Shown: positions 56,793 to 64,000 of the stretch, piece after piece
Position numbering within the stretch: position 1 is the first letter of the stretch
Layout: every line of letters starts with the position of its first letter
NCBI RefSeq assembly: GCF_900186955.1
Contig: NZ_LT906438.1
Span: 3,224,001-3,288,000, forward strand
Origin: Bacillus pumilus
GTDB taxonomy: Bacteria; Bacillota; Bacilli; Bacillales; Bacillaceae
Direction of reading: 5' to 3'
Length of the DNA: 64,000 bases
Notes under the pieces: model-generated
What the model was told of the DNA's origin: nothing
Databases searched by the model: none
What the model saw: only the letters and a program-made list of their open reading frames with translations
Program-made: the position numbers and the translations under genes

Positions 56793-57776
56793 ATGGAACG
56801 TGTAAAATATGTTGTGATCTATTTATCAGCTCTATTGTTATTCCTGTCAGGCTGTGGAAAAGACCAGCAATTTACTCCACCTGACAGCTCTCAATCGATC
56901 GCGGTCATCTCTCAATTAAAAAAAGCCTCCTTTTCAATAGTTGATTTACAAAAGAATAAAATGATCTCTTCCGTTGATTTAAAACATCCGCTCACTGATC
57001 TTATCCAAATCAACAAAGACGTCATCATCGCAACTAGTAAAGAAGGAGAATCGCTTATCGAAATTAATTTAAAAAAAGGTACAGCAACAGATTATATGGA
57101 TGTGAATAAAGGGCTGACTTCCCTTACATATGATGCAGCTTCTCACACCTTAATTGCAGCAGATTCGCAGAAAAACGTCGTTTATTTTATTGATACGCAG
57201 CGTAAAAAAATAAAAGCAACTGTGAAGACCGGAAAGTTACCTTCTTCTATGACACTTTCTCCGTCAGGTACTTTATTTGTTTTAAATGCAGAAAGTCATA
57301 CTGTCTCTGTTATAGATATTGAGAAGGAAAAACATATACGTACGTTCTCTGTACTTGAACGACCATCTGGTATTCATTTTGATGGACAGTCCATTTGGAT
57401 CGGTGGTCACGGAAAACCAGGCACCTTAAATAAGAGCATTTTTGCTTACGACCCTCAAACAGGTAAAAAGCAGCGAGAAATAAAACTAGGCGTTATGCCT
57501 GTTGCATTCTTTTCAGAGAAAAATTCTTCTACTTTATATGTACTTTGTCATGGAGATCATACGCTATACAAAGTAGATACAGAGACGAATAAGCAGCTTG
57601 CTTCTGTTGAAACTGGTCAAAATCCGAATTATATCACCGCTGATACCACATCAATATATGTGAGTAACTTAGATGACAATTCAGTATCAATTATCGATAA
57701 ACATACATTCATGATGAAAAATCGACTGAATGTCCCATCAGGACCTTATGCTATCGTGTTGGAGGAAAAGAAATGA
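56793..57776 (+). CDS. YVTN-type beta-propeller lipoprotein
   Basis: 327 residues with a lipoprotein signal and lipobox LSGC (Cys21). The rest is a run of ~40-residue blades of YVTN/NHL type: for example TLFVLNAESHTVSVIDIEKEK, TLYVLCHGDHTLYKVDTETNK, SIYVSNLDDNSVSIIDKHTF. It should be anchored to the outer face of the membrane. Its stop overlaps the start of the response regulator (ATGA), so the three genes are made together. The likely role is an extracytoplasmic partner or signal binder for the kinase; no enzymatic motif is visible. Confidence 0.85.
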   Translation: MERVKYVVIYLSALLLFLSGCGKDQQFTPPDSSQSIAVISQLKKASFSIVDLQKNKMISSVDLKHPLTDLIQINKDVIIATSKEGESLIEINLKKGTATDYMDVNKGLTSLTYDAASHTLIAADSQKNVVYFIDTQRKKIKATVKTGKLPSSMTLSPSGTLFVLNAESHTVSVIDIEKEKHIRTFSVLERPSGIHFDGQSIWIGGHGKPGTLNKSIFAYDPQTGKKQREIKLGVMPVAFFSEKNSSTLYVLCHGDHTLYKVDTETNKQLASVETGQNPNYITADTTSIYVSNLDDNSVSIIDKHTFMMKNRLNVPSGPYAIVLEEKK

Positions 57777-58459
57777 AAGAACAAATGCATATTTTAATTG
57801 TAGACGATGAGTTCGATATGCTTGAGTTAATCGGATCCTTCTTAAAAAGACAAGGCTTTCACATCATCACAGCTAGTAATGGAATGGATGCCTTACGTCA
57901 GCTTGAAAAGGAACCCGTTGACCTTGTAGTACTAGATATCATGATGCCTGATATGGATGGATTTGAAGTCTGCCAGCGTATCAGGCAAACATCTCAAATC
58001 CCCATCTTATTCTTAACAGCTAGAAGTTATGAGGAGGATCGAATTAGAGGCCTAGAAATTGGTGCGGATGACTACATCATGAAGCCTTTCAGTCTACGTG
58101 AGCTTGCAGCAAGAATTGAAACAACTTTGAGACGAATTAGAGGTCTTTCGCTAAAGCGCAGCCGCATACAGTTTGGTGACATAGAGATTGATCAGGATGG
58201 TAGACAAGTCTATATCCATCAGGAGCCCATTAATTTAACTAGAAGAGAATTCGATTTGCTCATGTTTCTTTTACTCAATCAAGGCCAAGTGTTTTCACGA
58301 GAACAGCTCTATCAAAAATTGTGGGAATCACATTCTACTAGTGGCTCATTACGAACAGTCGATACACATATCAAAACGCTGAGACTGAAATTAAAGGGAG
58401 CGGAACGGCATATAAAAACCGTTTGGGGTGTCGGCTATAAGTTTGAGGAGGAAGAATGA
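57773..58459 (+). CDS. OmpR-family response regulator
   Basis: 228 residues. Receiver domain 1-120 with acidic pocket DDE, phospho-acceptor Asp55 (LDIMMPDMDGFE), Thr in LTAR and Lys104 (YIMKPFS). A winged-helix DNA-binding domain follows (~130-226: LTRREFDLLMFLLLNQGQVFSREQLYQKLW, RTVDTHIKTLRLKL, KTVWGVGYKF). Coupled by ATGA overlaps to the lipoprotein upstream and the kinase downstream. I cannot assign it to a named B. subtilis system. Confidence 0.93.
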   Translation: MKEQMHILIVDDEFDMLELIGSFLKRQGFHIITASNGMDALRQLEKEPVDLVVLDIMMPDMDGFEVCQRIRQTSQIPILFLTARSYEEDRIRGLEIGADDYIMKPFSLRELAARIETTLRRIRGLSLKRSRIQFGDIEIDQDGRQVYIHQEPINLTRREFDLLMFLLLNQGQVFSREQLYQKLWESHSTSGSLRTVDTHIKTLRLKLKGAERHIKTVWGVGYKFEEEE

Positions 58460-59871
58460 AGCCTTTATCGATTAAAAAGAAAGTGCTCTTCTTAATCCTT
58501 GTAGTGACCGGAATCGTTGCTGCCTCAGCTCTTGCCCTCACCTATTACTTATACCAGCACTTATATGTTGATAAGCAGATTGATTCCTTAAGTTTACAAG
58601 GTGAAAAGCTGGCACAAATCTATCATCAACACGGGAAAGATACGTATTTTACCGATAGAATAAAATGGGCTAACGACTCGAGTCAGGCGAACATTATTTT
58701 TACAGATGACCCAATGGAGCTTTCAAGTGGTCTTCCTTTTGATACGAACACAAATGATAACCTCATTACGTTTAAGGAACGCCAAAAGCTCCTTCAAGGG
58801 GAAACCGTCGTGTTGATTAGAGAACACTCACAGTTTCATCAAGATATTCTTGGCATCGCCATCCCTGTTTTTTCAAGCAAAGATGAGCTATCAGGGACAA
58901 TTTTTCTATCCATGCCCTTATCGGATGTATATGAACCCTTTGTCCAAATCAGATTGACACTTGGCATATCCATTTTATTAATTCTGCTCCTGATTTTCTT
59001 TATCGGATATAAAAGCTCCAATAAAGTCGTTCGGACAATTAATCAAATGAAAGAAATTGCGATGGAAATGGAATCTGGTGATTTTTCAAAACGGATGGCT
59101 GTGACCAAAAACGGAGATGAATTAAACCAGCTGAGCCGCTCTTTTAACAAACTGTCTTCTACCCTTGAAAAGGTTGAGCAGCACCGCAGGGAATTTCTTG
59201 CGAATGTCTCTCACGAACTTCGAACTCCGCTAAGTTATATGAAAGGATATGCTGAAGGTATTGAAGAAGGGATCATTGATCAAAAAAAAGGAATGCACAT
59301 CATCCAGGATGAGGCCGCACGTTTAAGCCGGCTTGTGAATGATCTTTTAGACCTTGCACAGCTAGAAGGAGATTCTTATCCACTAACGATGGAGCCAATC
59401 GTCTTTGCTCAGCTGATTCATGACGTTCTTGATCAAATGGCATTTATCGCTAATCAAAAGAGCATTTATCTGAAACGGACACTTGATGAGGATTGTATTG
59501 TGTATGGCGATAGCGATCGGCTGCAACAAGTGGTTCGTAATTTACTGGACAATGCCATTCATTACACTCCCTCTGGAAAATCGGTCTCGATTGAATTACT
59601 AGTTCACCAACATAAAGCTGAATTGAGAGTGACAGATGAGGGCAACGGCATTCCAAAAGAAGACCTTCCACATGTTTCTGAGCGATTTTACCGAGTAAAT
59701 AAGGCACGTACGAGAAAAGATGGCGGCTCAGGTCTTGGACTAGCTATTGTCTATCAAATCATGAAAAAACATCATGGCACGTTCGATATTCAATCTGAGC
59801 CAGGATACGGTACGACAGCCATCATCCAGCTGCCAAATACTCCAATCGATGAAGACCTGCATACGATATAA
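58456..59871 (+). CDS. Membrane sensor histidine kinase
   Basis: 471 residues. Membrane helices at ~11-33 and ~167-184 bracket an extracellular sensor of ~130 residues. HAMP (~185-238), HisKA with phospho-acceptor His253 (FLANVSHELRTPLSYMKGYAEG), and HATPase_c with N box (VVRNLLDNAIHYTP), G1 (VTDEGNGIP), F (VSERFYRVNKAR) and G2 (GGSGLGLAI). A classical kinase that should phosphorylate the preceding regulator. The extracellular domain is free to contact the co-made lipoprotein. Confidence 0.93.
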   Translation: MKPLSIKKKVLFLILVVTGIVAASALALTYYLYQHLYVDKQIDSLSLQGEKLAQIYHQHGKDTYFTDRIKWANDSSQANIIFTDDPMELSSGLPFDTNTNDNLITFKERQKLLQGETVVLIREHSQFHQDILGIAIPVFSSKDELSGTIFLSMPLSDVYEPFVQIRLTLGISILLILLLIFFIGYKSSNKVVRTINQMKEIAMEMESGDFSKRMAVTKNGDELNQLSRSFNKLSSTLEKVEQHRREFLANVSHELRTPLSYMKGYAEGIEEGIIDQKKGMHIIQDEAARLSRLVNDLLDLAQLEGDSYPLTMEPIVFAQLIHDVLDQMAFIANQKSIYLKRTLDEDCIVYGDSDRLQQVVRNLLDNAIHYTPSGKSVSIELLVHQHKAELRVTDEGNGIPKEDLPHVSERFYRVNKARTRKDGGSGLGLAIVYQIMKKHHGTFDIQSEPGYGTTAIIQLPNTPIDEDLHTI

Positions 59872-60037
59872 TCAATTAGATTTTTTAGGTAAGGTCATTC
59901 GTTTCATCCAAATATACGCATCAGTCGCCTAAATTTGAACAACTATTTTCAGCCCCTTTTTGATCATCTACTTTTATGCATCAATTCCTTTCAAAAGGAT
60001 AGTCGATTGCTTTCGTTCAAACAATAAAACTGCATTT

Positions 60038-60078
60038 AAAAAAGCGTGCGAGACCTTCTTCAAGAGTCCTGCACGCTT
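60038..60078 (-). terminator. Terminator of yvbW
   Basis: Minus strand AAGCGTGC...GCACGCTT with an inner extension, followed by TTTTTT, just after the permease stop. The stem may also stop the convergent kinase transcript. Confidence 0.8.
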
Positions 60079-60083
60079 TTAAA

Positions 60084-61433
60084 TTAAACAGCTGTTTCAA
60101 ACCGTTTTCTATTGATGAAGAAAGAAAGCGTAATGATGAGATAGATACCCATTGTGACCAAGGTTTGGACAATCGGAGTTGTTGATACTACGCCGATAAA
60201 AATGGCAATGATTGCAATGACAGAAAACCATGTTGTGAAAGGATACAGCTTGACGCGATATCCTCCTGGTGCTGCTACGCTTCGAGACTTTAAATGCCCG
60301 ACAGCAATAATAAACCAGATGAATAAGACCGTGTAGCTTAAAGATCCCATTAAATAATTAAAGGTTTGACTTCCTACAAAAAGAGAGATTAATACGGCTG
60401 CATACAAAGTAGATGTACATACTAGAATCGCTCTGACTGGCACCTGCTGTTTCGACAGCTTCGAAAAGCCCTTCCATATACGGCCATCCATTGCCTGTGT
60501 AAATAGTACCCTTGAAGAAGCATACAGACCAGAGTTCATAGAAGACAAGATCGCTAATAAAATAATCCCGTTCATGATATCACTTGCATATGGCACACCA
60601 ATCGTTGCAAACACCGTGACGAATGGGCTCACTTGTTCATTGTTTACTTGATTCCAAGGAATTAAGCTGACGATGATGAAGAACGGAAGTACATAAAAAC
60701 CGATGATTCGTACAAATGTACTTTGAATGGCTTTTGGGATGACTTTTTCAGGGTTTTTCGTTTCTGCTAATGTAACCCCAATCATTTCAGTTCCGCCATA
60801 TGAATACACGACCACCAGCATTGCCGCAATTAAGCCGCCTGTTCCATTCGGGAAAAATCCTCCGTGTTCGGTTAAGTTAGATAATCCCGGTGCTGCATGC
60901 TGTCCGAATGAGACAAACAGCATCGTTAACCCAATGATAATAAATAAAAGAATGACAGCAATTTTAATAGAAGCTAACCAGTACTCTGTTTCAGCAAACA
61001 TTTTGACTGAACAAACATTGATCAATGTCACAACAAGTGAAATGATTAACACAAGTGTCCAAATCGGTACTTGTGGGAACCAGTACTGAATAAAGATTGC
61101 AGACACGATCGCTTCTGCTGCAATGTTCAACACCCACATTTTCCAATAGATCCAGTCTAGGAAATAGGCTGGGTATTTGCCTAACACAGGTTCAATTAAA
61201 TCACGGAATGTTCTAGCGCCAGGTCGTGCAACTGTCATTTCGGCAAGTCCTTGCATAATAAATAATAAAATAAGACCACCAATCATATATGCCAAAATGA
61301 CAGCAGGACCCGCGATATCAATGGCAGAACTGCTTCCTTTAAACAGACCAGCACCGATGGCACCGCCAAGTGCGAGCATCATAATATGCCTTGACGTCAT
61401 TGTTCGTTTTAACTGCACATGTTCCTTTTCCAT
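60084..61433 (-). CDS. yvbW: APC-family amino acid permease, T-box regulated (YvbW-like)
   Basis: 449 residues, twelve membrane helices, amino-acid/polyamine/organocation family: helix 1 MLALGGAIGAGLFKGSSSAI (the unwound GxGxG segment), then GLILLFIMQGLAEM, TEMIGVTLAETKNPEKVIPKA. Start ATG 61433 has AAAGGAG nine bases upstream. The leader is a T-box with a leucine CUC specifier, so the substrate is probably leucine or a related branched-chain amino acid; B. subtilis yvbW also has a Leu T-box, as I recall. Confidence 0.85.
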   Translation of the reverse strand: MEKEHVQLKRTMTSRHIMMLALGGAIGAGLFKGSSSAIDIAGPAVILAYMIGGLILLFIMQGLAEMTVARPGARTFRDLIEPVLGKYPAYFLDWIYWKMWVLNIAAEAIVSAIFIQYWFPQVPIWTLVLIISLVVTLINVCSVKMFAETEYWLASIKIAVILLFIIIGLTMLFVSFGQHAAPGLSNLTEHGGFFPNGTGGLIAAMLVVVYSYGGTEMIGVTLAETKNPEKVIPKAIQSTFVRIIGFYVLPFFIIVSLIPWNQVNNEQVSPFVTVFATIGVPYASDIMNGIILLAILSSMNSGLYASSRVLFTQAMDGRIWKGFSKLSKQQVPVRAILVCTSTLYAAVLISLFVGSQTFNYLMGSLSYTVLFIWFIIAVGHLKSRSVAAPGGYRVKLYPFTTWFSVIAIIAIFIGVVSTTPIVQTLVTMGIYLIITLSFFINRKRFETAV

Positions 61434-61489
61434 TTTCTATAGCTCCTTTAAATTTGAATCTTCAGACAAATATAAGATAAAAGCATATA

Positions 61490-61765
61490 AAAAGGCCAGT
61501 CATCTCCTTGAAGAGACGACTGACCTTGCAACCGCGTTACCACTCTTATTGACTCAGACATAGCTGAATCCAACTTGAAACCCGATAACGGAGGTCACAC
61601 GTAAAGACTTACTATTCATTCAGTCTTGCCGCTCCTTGAGCGAGTTCAATGATCCGTTTTACTGCGTTGCACCAACCCGCAGCTCTCTTAAAAAACGGAT
61701 ATTCATTTACTATTCTCAAGTCAAAGCGTTTTATAGTCAATTTGTCTATTTATAAAAGATTTTAT
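61490..61765 (-). promoter_or_regulatory. T-box riboswitch, Leu (CUC) specifier
   Basis: Stem I: base helix CTTGAG/CTCAAG; specifier loop with AGTA on the 5' side and GAA-CTC-G on the 3' side, so the codon is CTC (61644-61642); distal part with GGTTGGTGCAA. The T-box sequence AGAGTGGTAACGCGGTTGC (61546-61528) is followed by a terminator GTCAGTCGTCTC...GAGATGACTGGC and TTTTT (ending near 61490). Uncharged tRNA-Leu(GAG) would pair with the CUC codon and allow read-through into yvbW. Confidence 0.92.
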
Positions 61766-61771
61766 TTTTTA

Positions 61772-61800
61772 AATATACTGACTAACCACGCAATTGTCAA
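61772..61800 (-). promoter_or_regulatory. SigA promoter of yvbW T-box leader
   Basis: -35 TTGACA (61800-61795), 17-bp spacer, -10 TATATT (61777-61772) on the minus strand; the predicted start, near 61765, fits the beginning of stem I about 45 nt later. Confidence 0.75.
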
Positions 61801-61823
61801 CAGCCTTTTTCAGACATTTTCTT

Positions 61824-62498
61824 TTAACGAATCCAAACGGCTACTTCATCCATTGGACGACGCGTTTTGCCGCGCTTTGGCTCAATGACTCGATACCCAA
61901 AGGCAGCCATGACAGAGATGTCGTACTGACCATTTTCAAGTAATCCTTCTTCCTCAAGTATACGATGAATTTCATCGTAGCTGAATCCCTCAACAGGGCA
62001 TGAATCAATGCCGATTTGTGCCGCGGCTGTCATCATATTTCCAAGGGCAATATACGTTTGTTTGGAAGCCCAATCGAAGAGCGTACGGTCAGTTTCCATC
62101 AAATGAAGATCATTCTCTTGGAATTGTTTGTAGCGTTCTTTTACCATCTCAAACGTTTCGTCTGTCATTCCTTTGATTTCCTTGTTGATGTATTCTGCAT
62201 ATGGTGAATCATACCGGGCGTCTGTTCTTGCCAAAATGATCACAAAATGGCTGGCAGTTGGAAGTTGCTTTTGCGCACCCCATGTACATTCTTTTAATTT
62301 CTCTCTAAATGCTTCATTTTGAACGACGAGGAACTTCCAAGGCTCAAATCCGACAGAGCTTGGCGAAAGTCTTCCTGTCTCTAAAATGAACGCAAAGTCA
62401 TCTTCTGGAATCTTTTTCGCCGGGTCAAACTCTTTTGTCGCATGACGGAATTCATACGCCTCAATGATTTCTTTTTTTAATTGCTCTTTGTCTCGCAT
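61824..62498 (-). CDS. hypO: NAD(P)H nitroreductase, HypO (YfkO)-like
   Basis: 224 residues from ATG 62498 (MRDKEQLKKE), with AAAGG ten bases upstream; the frame is open further upstream without support. Nitroreductase FMN fold: RHATKEFD (FMN phosphate Arg), SPSSVGFEPWKFLVV, GNMMTAAAQIGIDSCPVEGF. B. subtilis YfkO (221 residues) reads very similarly. Such enzymes reduce nitro compounds and quinones and help under disulfide/hypochlorite stress. Divergent from a HxlR-type regulator. Confidence 0.88.
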   Translation of the reverse strand: MRDKEQLKKEIIEAYEFRHATKEFDPAKKIPEDDFAFILETGRLSPSSVGFEPWKFLVVQNEAFREKLKECTWGAQKQLPTASHFVIILARTDARYDSPYAEYINKEIKGMTDETFEMVKERYKQFQENDLHLMETDRTLFDWASKQTYIALGNMMTAAAQIGIDSCPVEGFSYDEIHRILEEEGLLENGQYDISVMAAFGYRVIEPKRGKTRRPMDEVAVWIR

Positions 62499-62727
62499 GG
62501 GATTCATCCTTTCTACTGACCGATTAGGGTGTGAAGTTTCATCAATCCAATTTCTTTCCATTCCCATATAGAAATTGTTATGATAAGAAAACAAACAACC
62601 CGAATGTGTGATGTGATATCTCTATGGTAAAAGAAAAGCTTCCCTTGATTCAAGTACGCACATTTTTGTTCGTTAGGTACAATCATGTTCGTTTATCACC
62701 CATTTCGTCTTAGAAAGGAGTGTAAAA

Positions 62728-63093
62728 ATGAGTGCACCATCCAATCCAGTCAGTATTGTCAATCATGGCTGTCCCGTTTCAACCACCTCTAGTGTAATAG
62801 GAGGAAAATGGAAAGGAGTGATCCTTTATCATTTGACTTGCGGTCCAAAACGATACAACGAATTACGCCGGCTTCTGCCAAGAATTTCTCAGCGTGTTCT
62901 TACGCTACAATTGCGCGAGCTAGAACAAGACGGCGTTGTTCACAGAGAAGTCTATGAGGAGGTCCCTCCTCGTGTCGAATATTCACTCACTTCTCTAGGA
63001 GATACGTTAAAGCCTATCATCTTCGCTATGCGTGAATGGGGCGAATCCTATGGAAAAGAAGCGCGCCCAAAAGAAAAAAGCTGCCATCTCTAG
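62728..63093 (+). CDS. hypR: HxlR/DUF24-family redox regulator, HypR-like
   Basis: 121 residues; AAAGGAG precedes ATG 62728. MarR-like winged helix of the HxlR family: [54 protein letters not shown]. The conserved N-terminal redox Cys is Cys15 (NHGCPVS); Cys38 and Cys118 are further candidates. B. subtilis HypR uses such a Cys to sense disulfide stress and activate hypO. There the two genes are unlinked as I recall; here they are divergent neighbours. Assignment to HypR rather than another HxlR member is inference. Confidence 0.85.
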   Translation: MSAPSNPVSIVNHGCPVSTTSSVIGGKWKGVILYHLTCGPKRYNELRRLLPRISQRVLTLQLRELEQDGVVHREVYEEVPPRVEYSLTSLGDTLKPIIFAMREWGESYGKEARPKEKSCHL

Positions 63094-63105
63094 CAGCTTT
63101 TTTTT
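63076..63105. terminator. Terminator between hypR and minJ
   Basis: AAAAGCTGC (63076-63084) and GCAGCTTTT (63093-63101) followed by T residues; overlaps the hypR stop and abuts the minJ stop, so it serves both. Confidence 0.88.
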
Positions 63106-64000
63106 ATGATGAAATCGCCGTTGATTCTTGCTGTGGATCATCCTTCACAAACAGGATGCCAAGCTGATGATGCTCCCCTTCGTAAGAAGCGCGTTTCTCA
63201 AACCTTGTCTGACCATTCAAGCCAATGATCTCAAGCTTTGTCAGAGCACCATTGGTTTGAAGGGCTTCGTAAAATTCCGAAACGGTTTTGACTTCAATTC
63301 CATTCACCTTTGTAATGACTTCTCCGATCTCAAGCTTTAAATCAGCTGCAGGTGTATTCGGAATGATTCCCAGCACCATTAGCCCTTGATTACGCTTAGA
63401 GAAGTAGAATGGAGCCGCATTGTCGTTGACTCTCTGTTTCCATGAAAGGAAAGCTCTTCCGGCAATCGCTATCAATACAGCTGCCCATGCAATCGGCGTA
63501 AACCAAATACTTGCAGCACCTAGTAAAGCAACAGCGAGTCCAAGTATGAGAATACGCCGTGCCGTAATTTGAATGCTCACAATTGGCAGCGATCCTTGAA
63601 TCCGCTGCCCGAAACCGATGATGTATGGAATCAAAATAAATGAAAAGCTTTGATCGTGTACTTGAAGCACCGGCCACCATGGCAGAGAAGAAGTAAATTC
63701 ACCTGCCGGCATCAGCAAAACAAGCGGTAAAAGCCACAGACGGTTTGCCCGCTGCTGGCCAATCAAAAGTCCTCTCGCACTCATCACCATTGCAGGCGAT
63801 GTTCGTAAATGCGCCGTTCGATAGGCTAGAATCCCCTCGGTCATTAATAAAAGACCTAGCAGAATAACAACGGCTGATGCATTCATCATTGAGAGCTGCG
63901 GCAGCCATGAATGACTCACTTGGACATACATGAGTCCTAGTGCCGCAATAAAACTGAAACCGAGTGTGTATGCAGACGAAAGCGCACTCGTCTTAAAGAA
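63104..64000 (-). CDS. minJ: Cell-division topological determinant MinJ (partial)
   Basis: 298 C-terminal residues; the frame stays open to the right edge, so the N-terminus (~100 residues if like the 397-residue B. subtilis protein) is missing. Several membrane helices (~25-200 of the visible part) end in a C-terminal PDZ domain (NQGLMVLGIIPNTPAADLKLEIGEVITKVNGIEV). MinJ bridges DivIVA and MinD at cell poles and septa. It lies beside yvkA in B. subtilis; here the TCS, yvbW and hypO/hypR are inserted between them. Confidence 0.9.
   Translation of the reverse strand, partial: FFKTSALSSAYTLGFSFIAALGLMYVQVSHSWLPQLSMMNASAVVILLGLLLMTEGILAYRTAHLRTSPAMVMSARGLLIGQQRANRLWLLPLVLLMPAGEFTSSLPWWPVLQVHDQSFSFILIPYIIGFGQRIQGSLPIVSIQITARRILILGLAVALLGAASIWFTPIAWAAVLIAIAGRAFLSWKQRVNDNAAPFYFSKRNQGLMVLGIIPNTPAADLKLEIGEVITKVNGIEVKTVSEFYEALQTNGALTKLEIIGLNGQTRFEKRASYEGEHHQLGILFVKDDPQQESTAISS

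Overview
The window is chromosomal DNA of a Bacillus of the pumilus group (B. pumilus / safensis / altitudinis). Two things point there. Gene order from about 7.7 kb to the right edge follows the B. subtilis yvdD-to-minJ segment almost gene for gene. The secreted ribonuclease at 14.1 kb has a 109-residue mature part that reads as binase, the guanyl-specific RNase of B. pumilus/B. intermedius. All names below come from reading proteins and synteny by eye; no database search was run.

Layout. 0-7.4 kb is more variable: a Fur-controlled siderophore permease pair (left gene cut by the window edge), the cell-wall deacetylase pdaC with a candidate WalR site, an antibiotic-resistance type ABC-F ATPase behind a transcription attenuator, one copy of a dispersed repeat, a macrolide-type glycosyltransferase, a gene remnant and a DinB-like gene. 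7.6-14.7 kb: tRNA-Arg, a TM2 protein, clpP with CtsR, SigA and SigB signals, yvdD, yvdC, a SulP transporter beside a carbonic anhydrase, yvcT and binase. 14.7-23.8 kb: nat, crh, whiA, glmR, rapZ, yvcI, trxB, cwlO and yvcD. 23.9-30.4 kb: the complete histidine operon hisZGDBHAFI with overlapping genes.

30.6-39.6 kb: yvpB, an inserted ywnA-ywnB pair with two matching operators and a frameshifted remnant, then hprK-lgt-yvoD-ppaX-yvoF and nagA-nagB-nagR. 39.6-46 kb: the giant yvnB phosphoesterase, the yvlABCD envelope-stress operon with a SigW-type promoter, yvkN and a second copy of the dispersed repeat. 46-51.7 kb: uvrBA with a LexA box, and csbA. 51.9-56.5 kb: a rifamycin phosphotransferase / TetR / MFS cassette behind a 30-bp perfect palindrome. 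56.8-59.9 kb: a beta-propeller lipoprotein translationally coupled to a two-component system. 60-64 kb: a T-box controlled permease with a Leu CUC specifier, a nitroreductase divergent from a HxlR-type redox regulator (hypO/hypR-like), and minJ, cut by the right edge.

How the genes work together. crh, hprK and ppaX form the HPr-Ser/Crh phosphorylation arm of catabolite control. glmR, nagA and nagB balance amino-sugar supply. pdaC and cwlO are wall enzymes that both carry WalR-like sites. The ABC-F, glycosyltransferase and rph cassette are antibiotic-defence genes. The features I would look at first are the ABC-F attenuator, the repeat with inverted ends that sits against terminator hairpins, the rph palindrome, and the lipoprotein/two-component operon.
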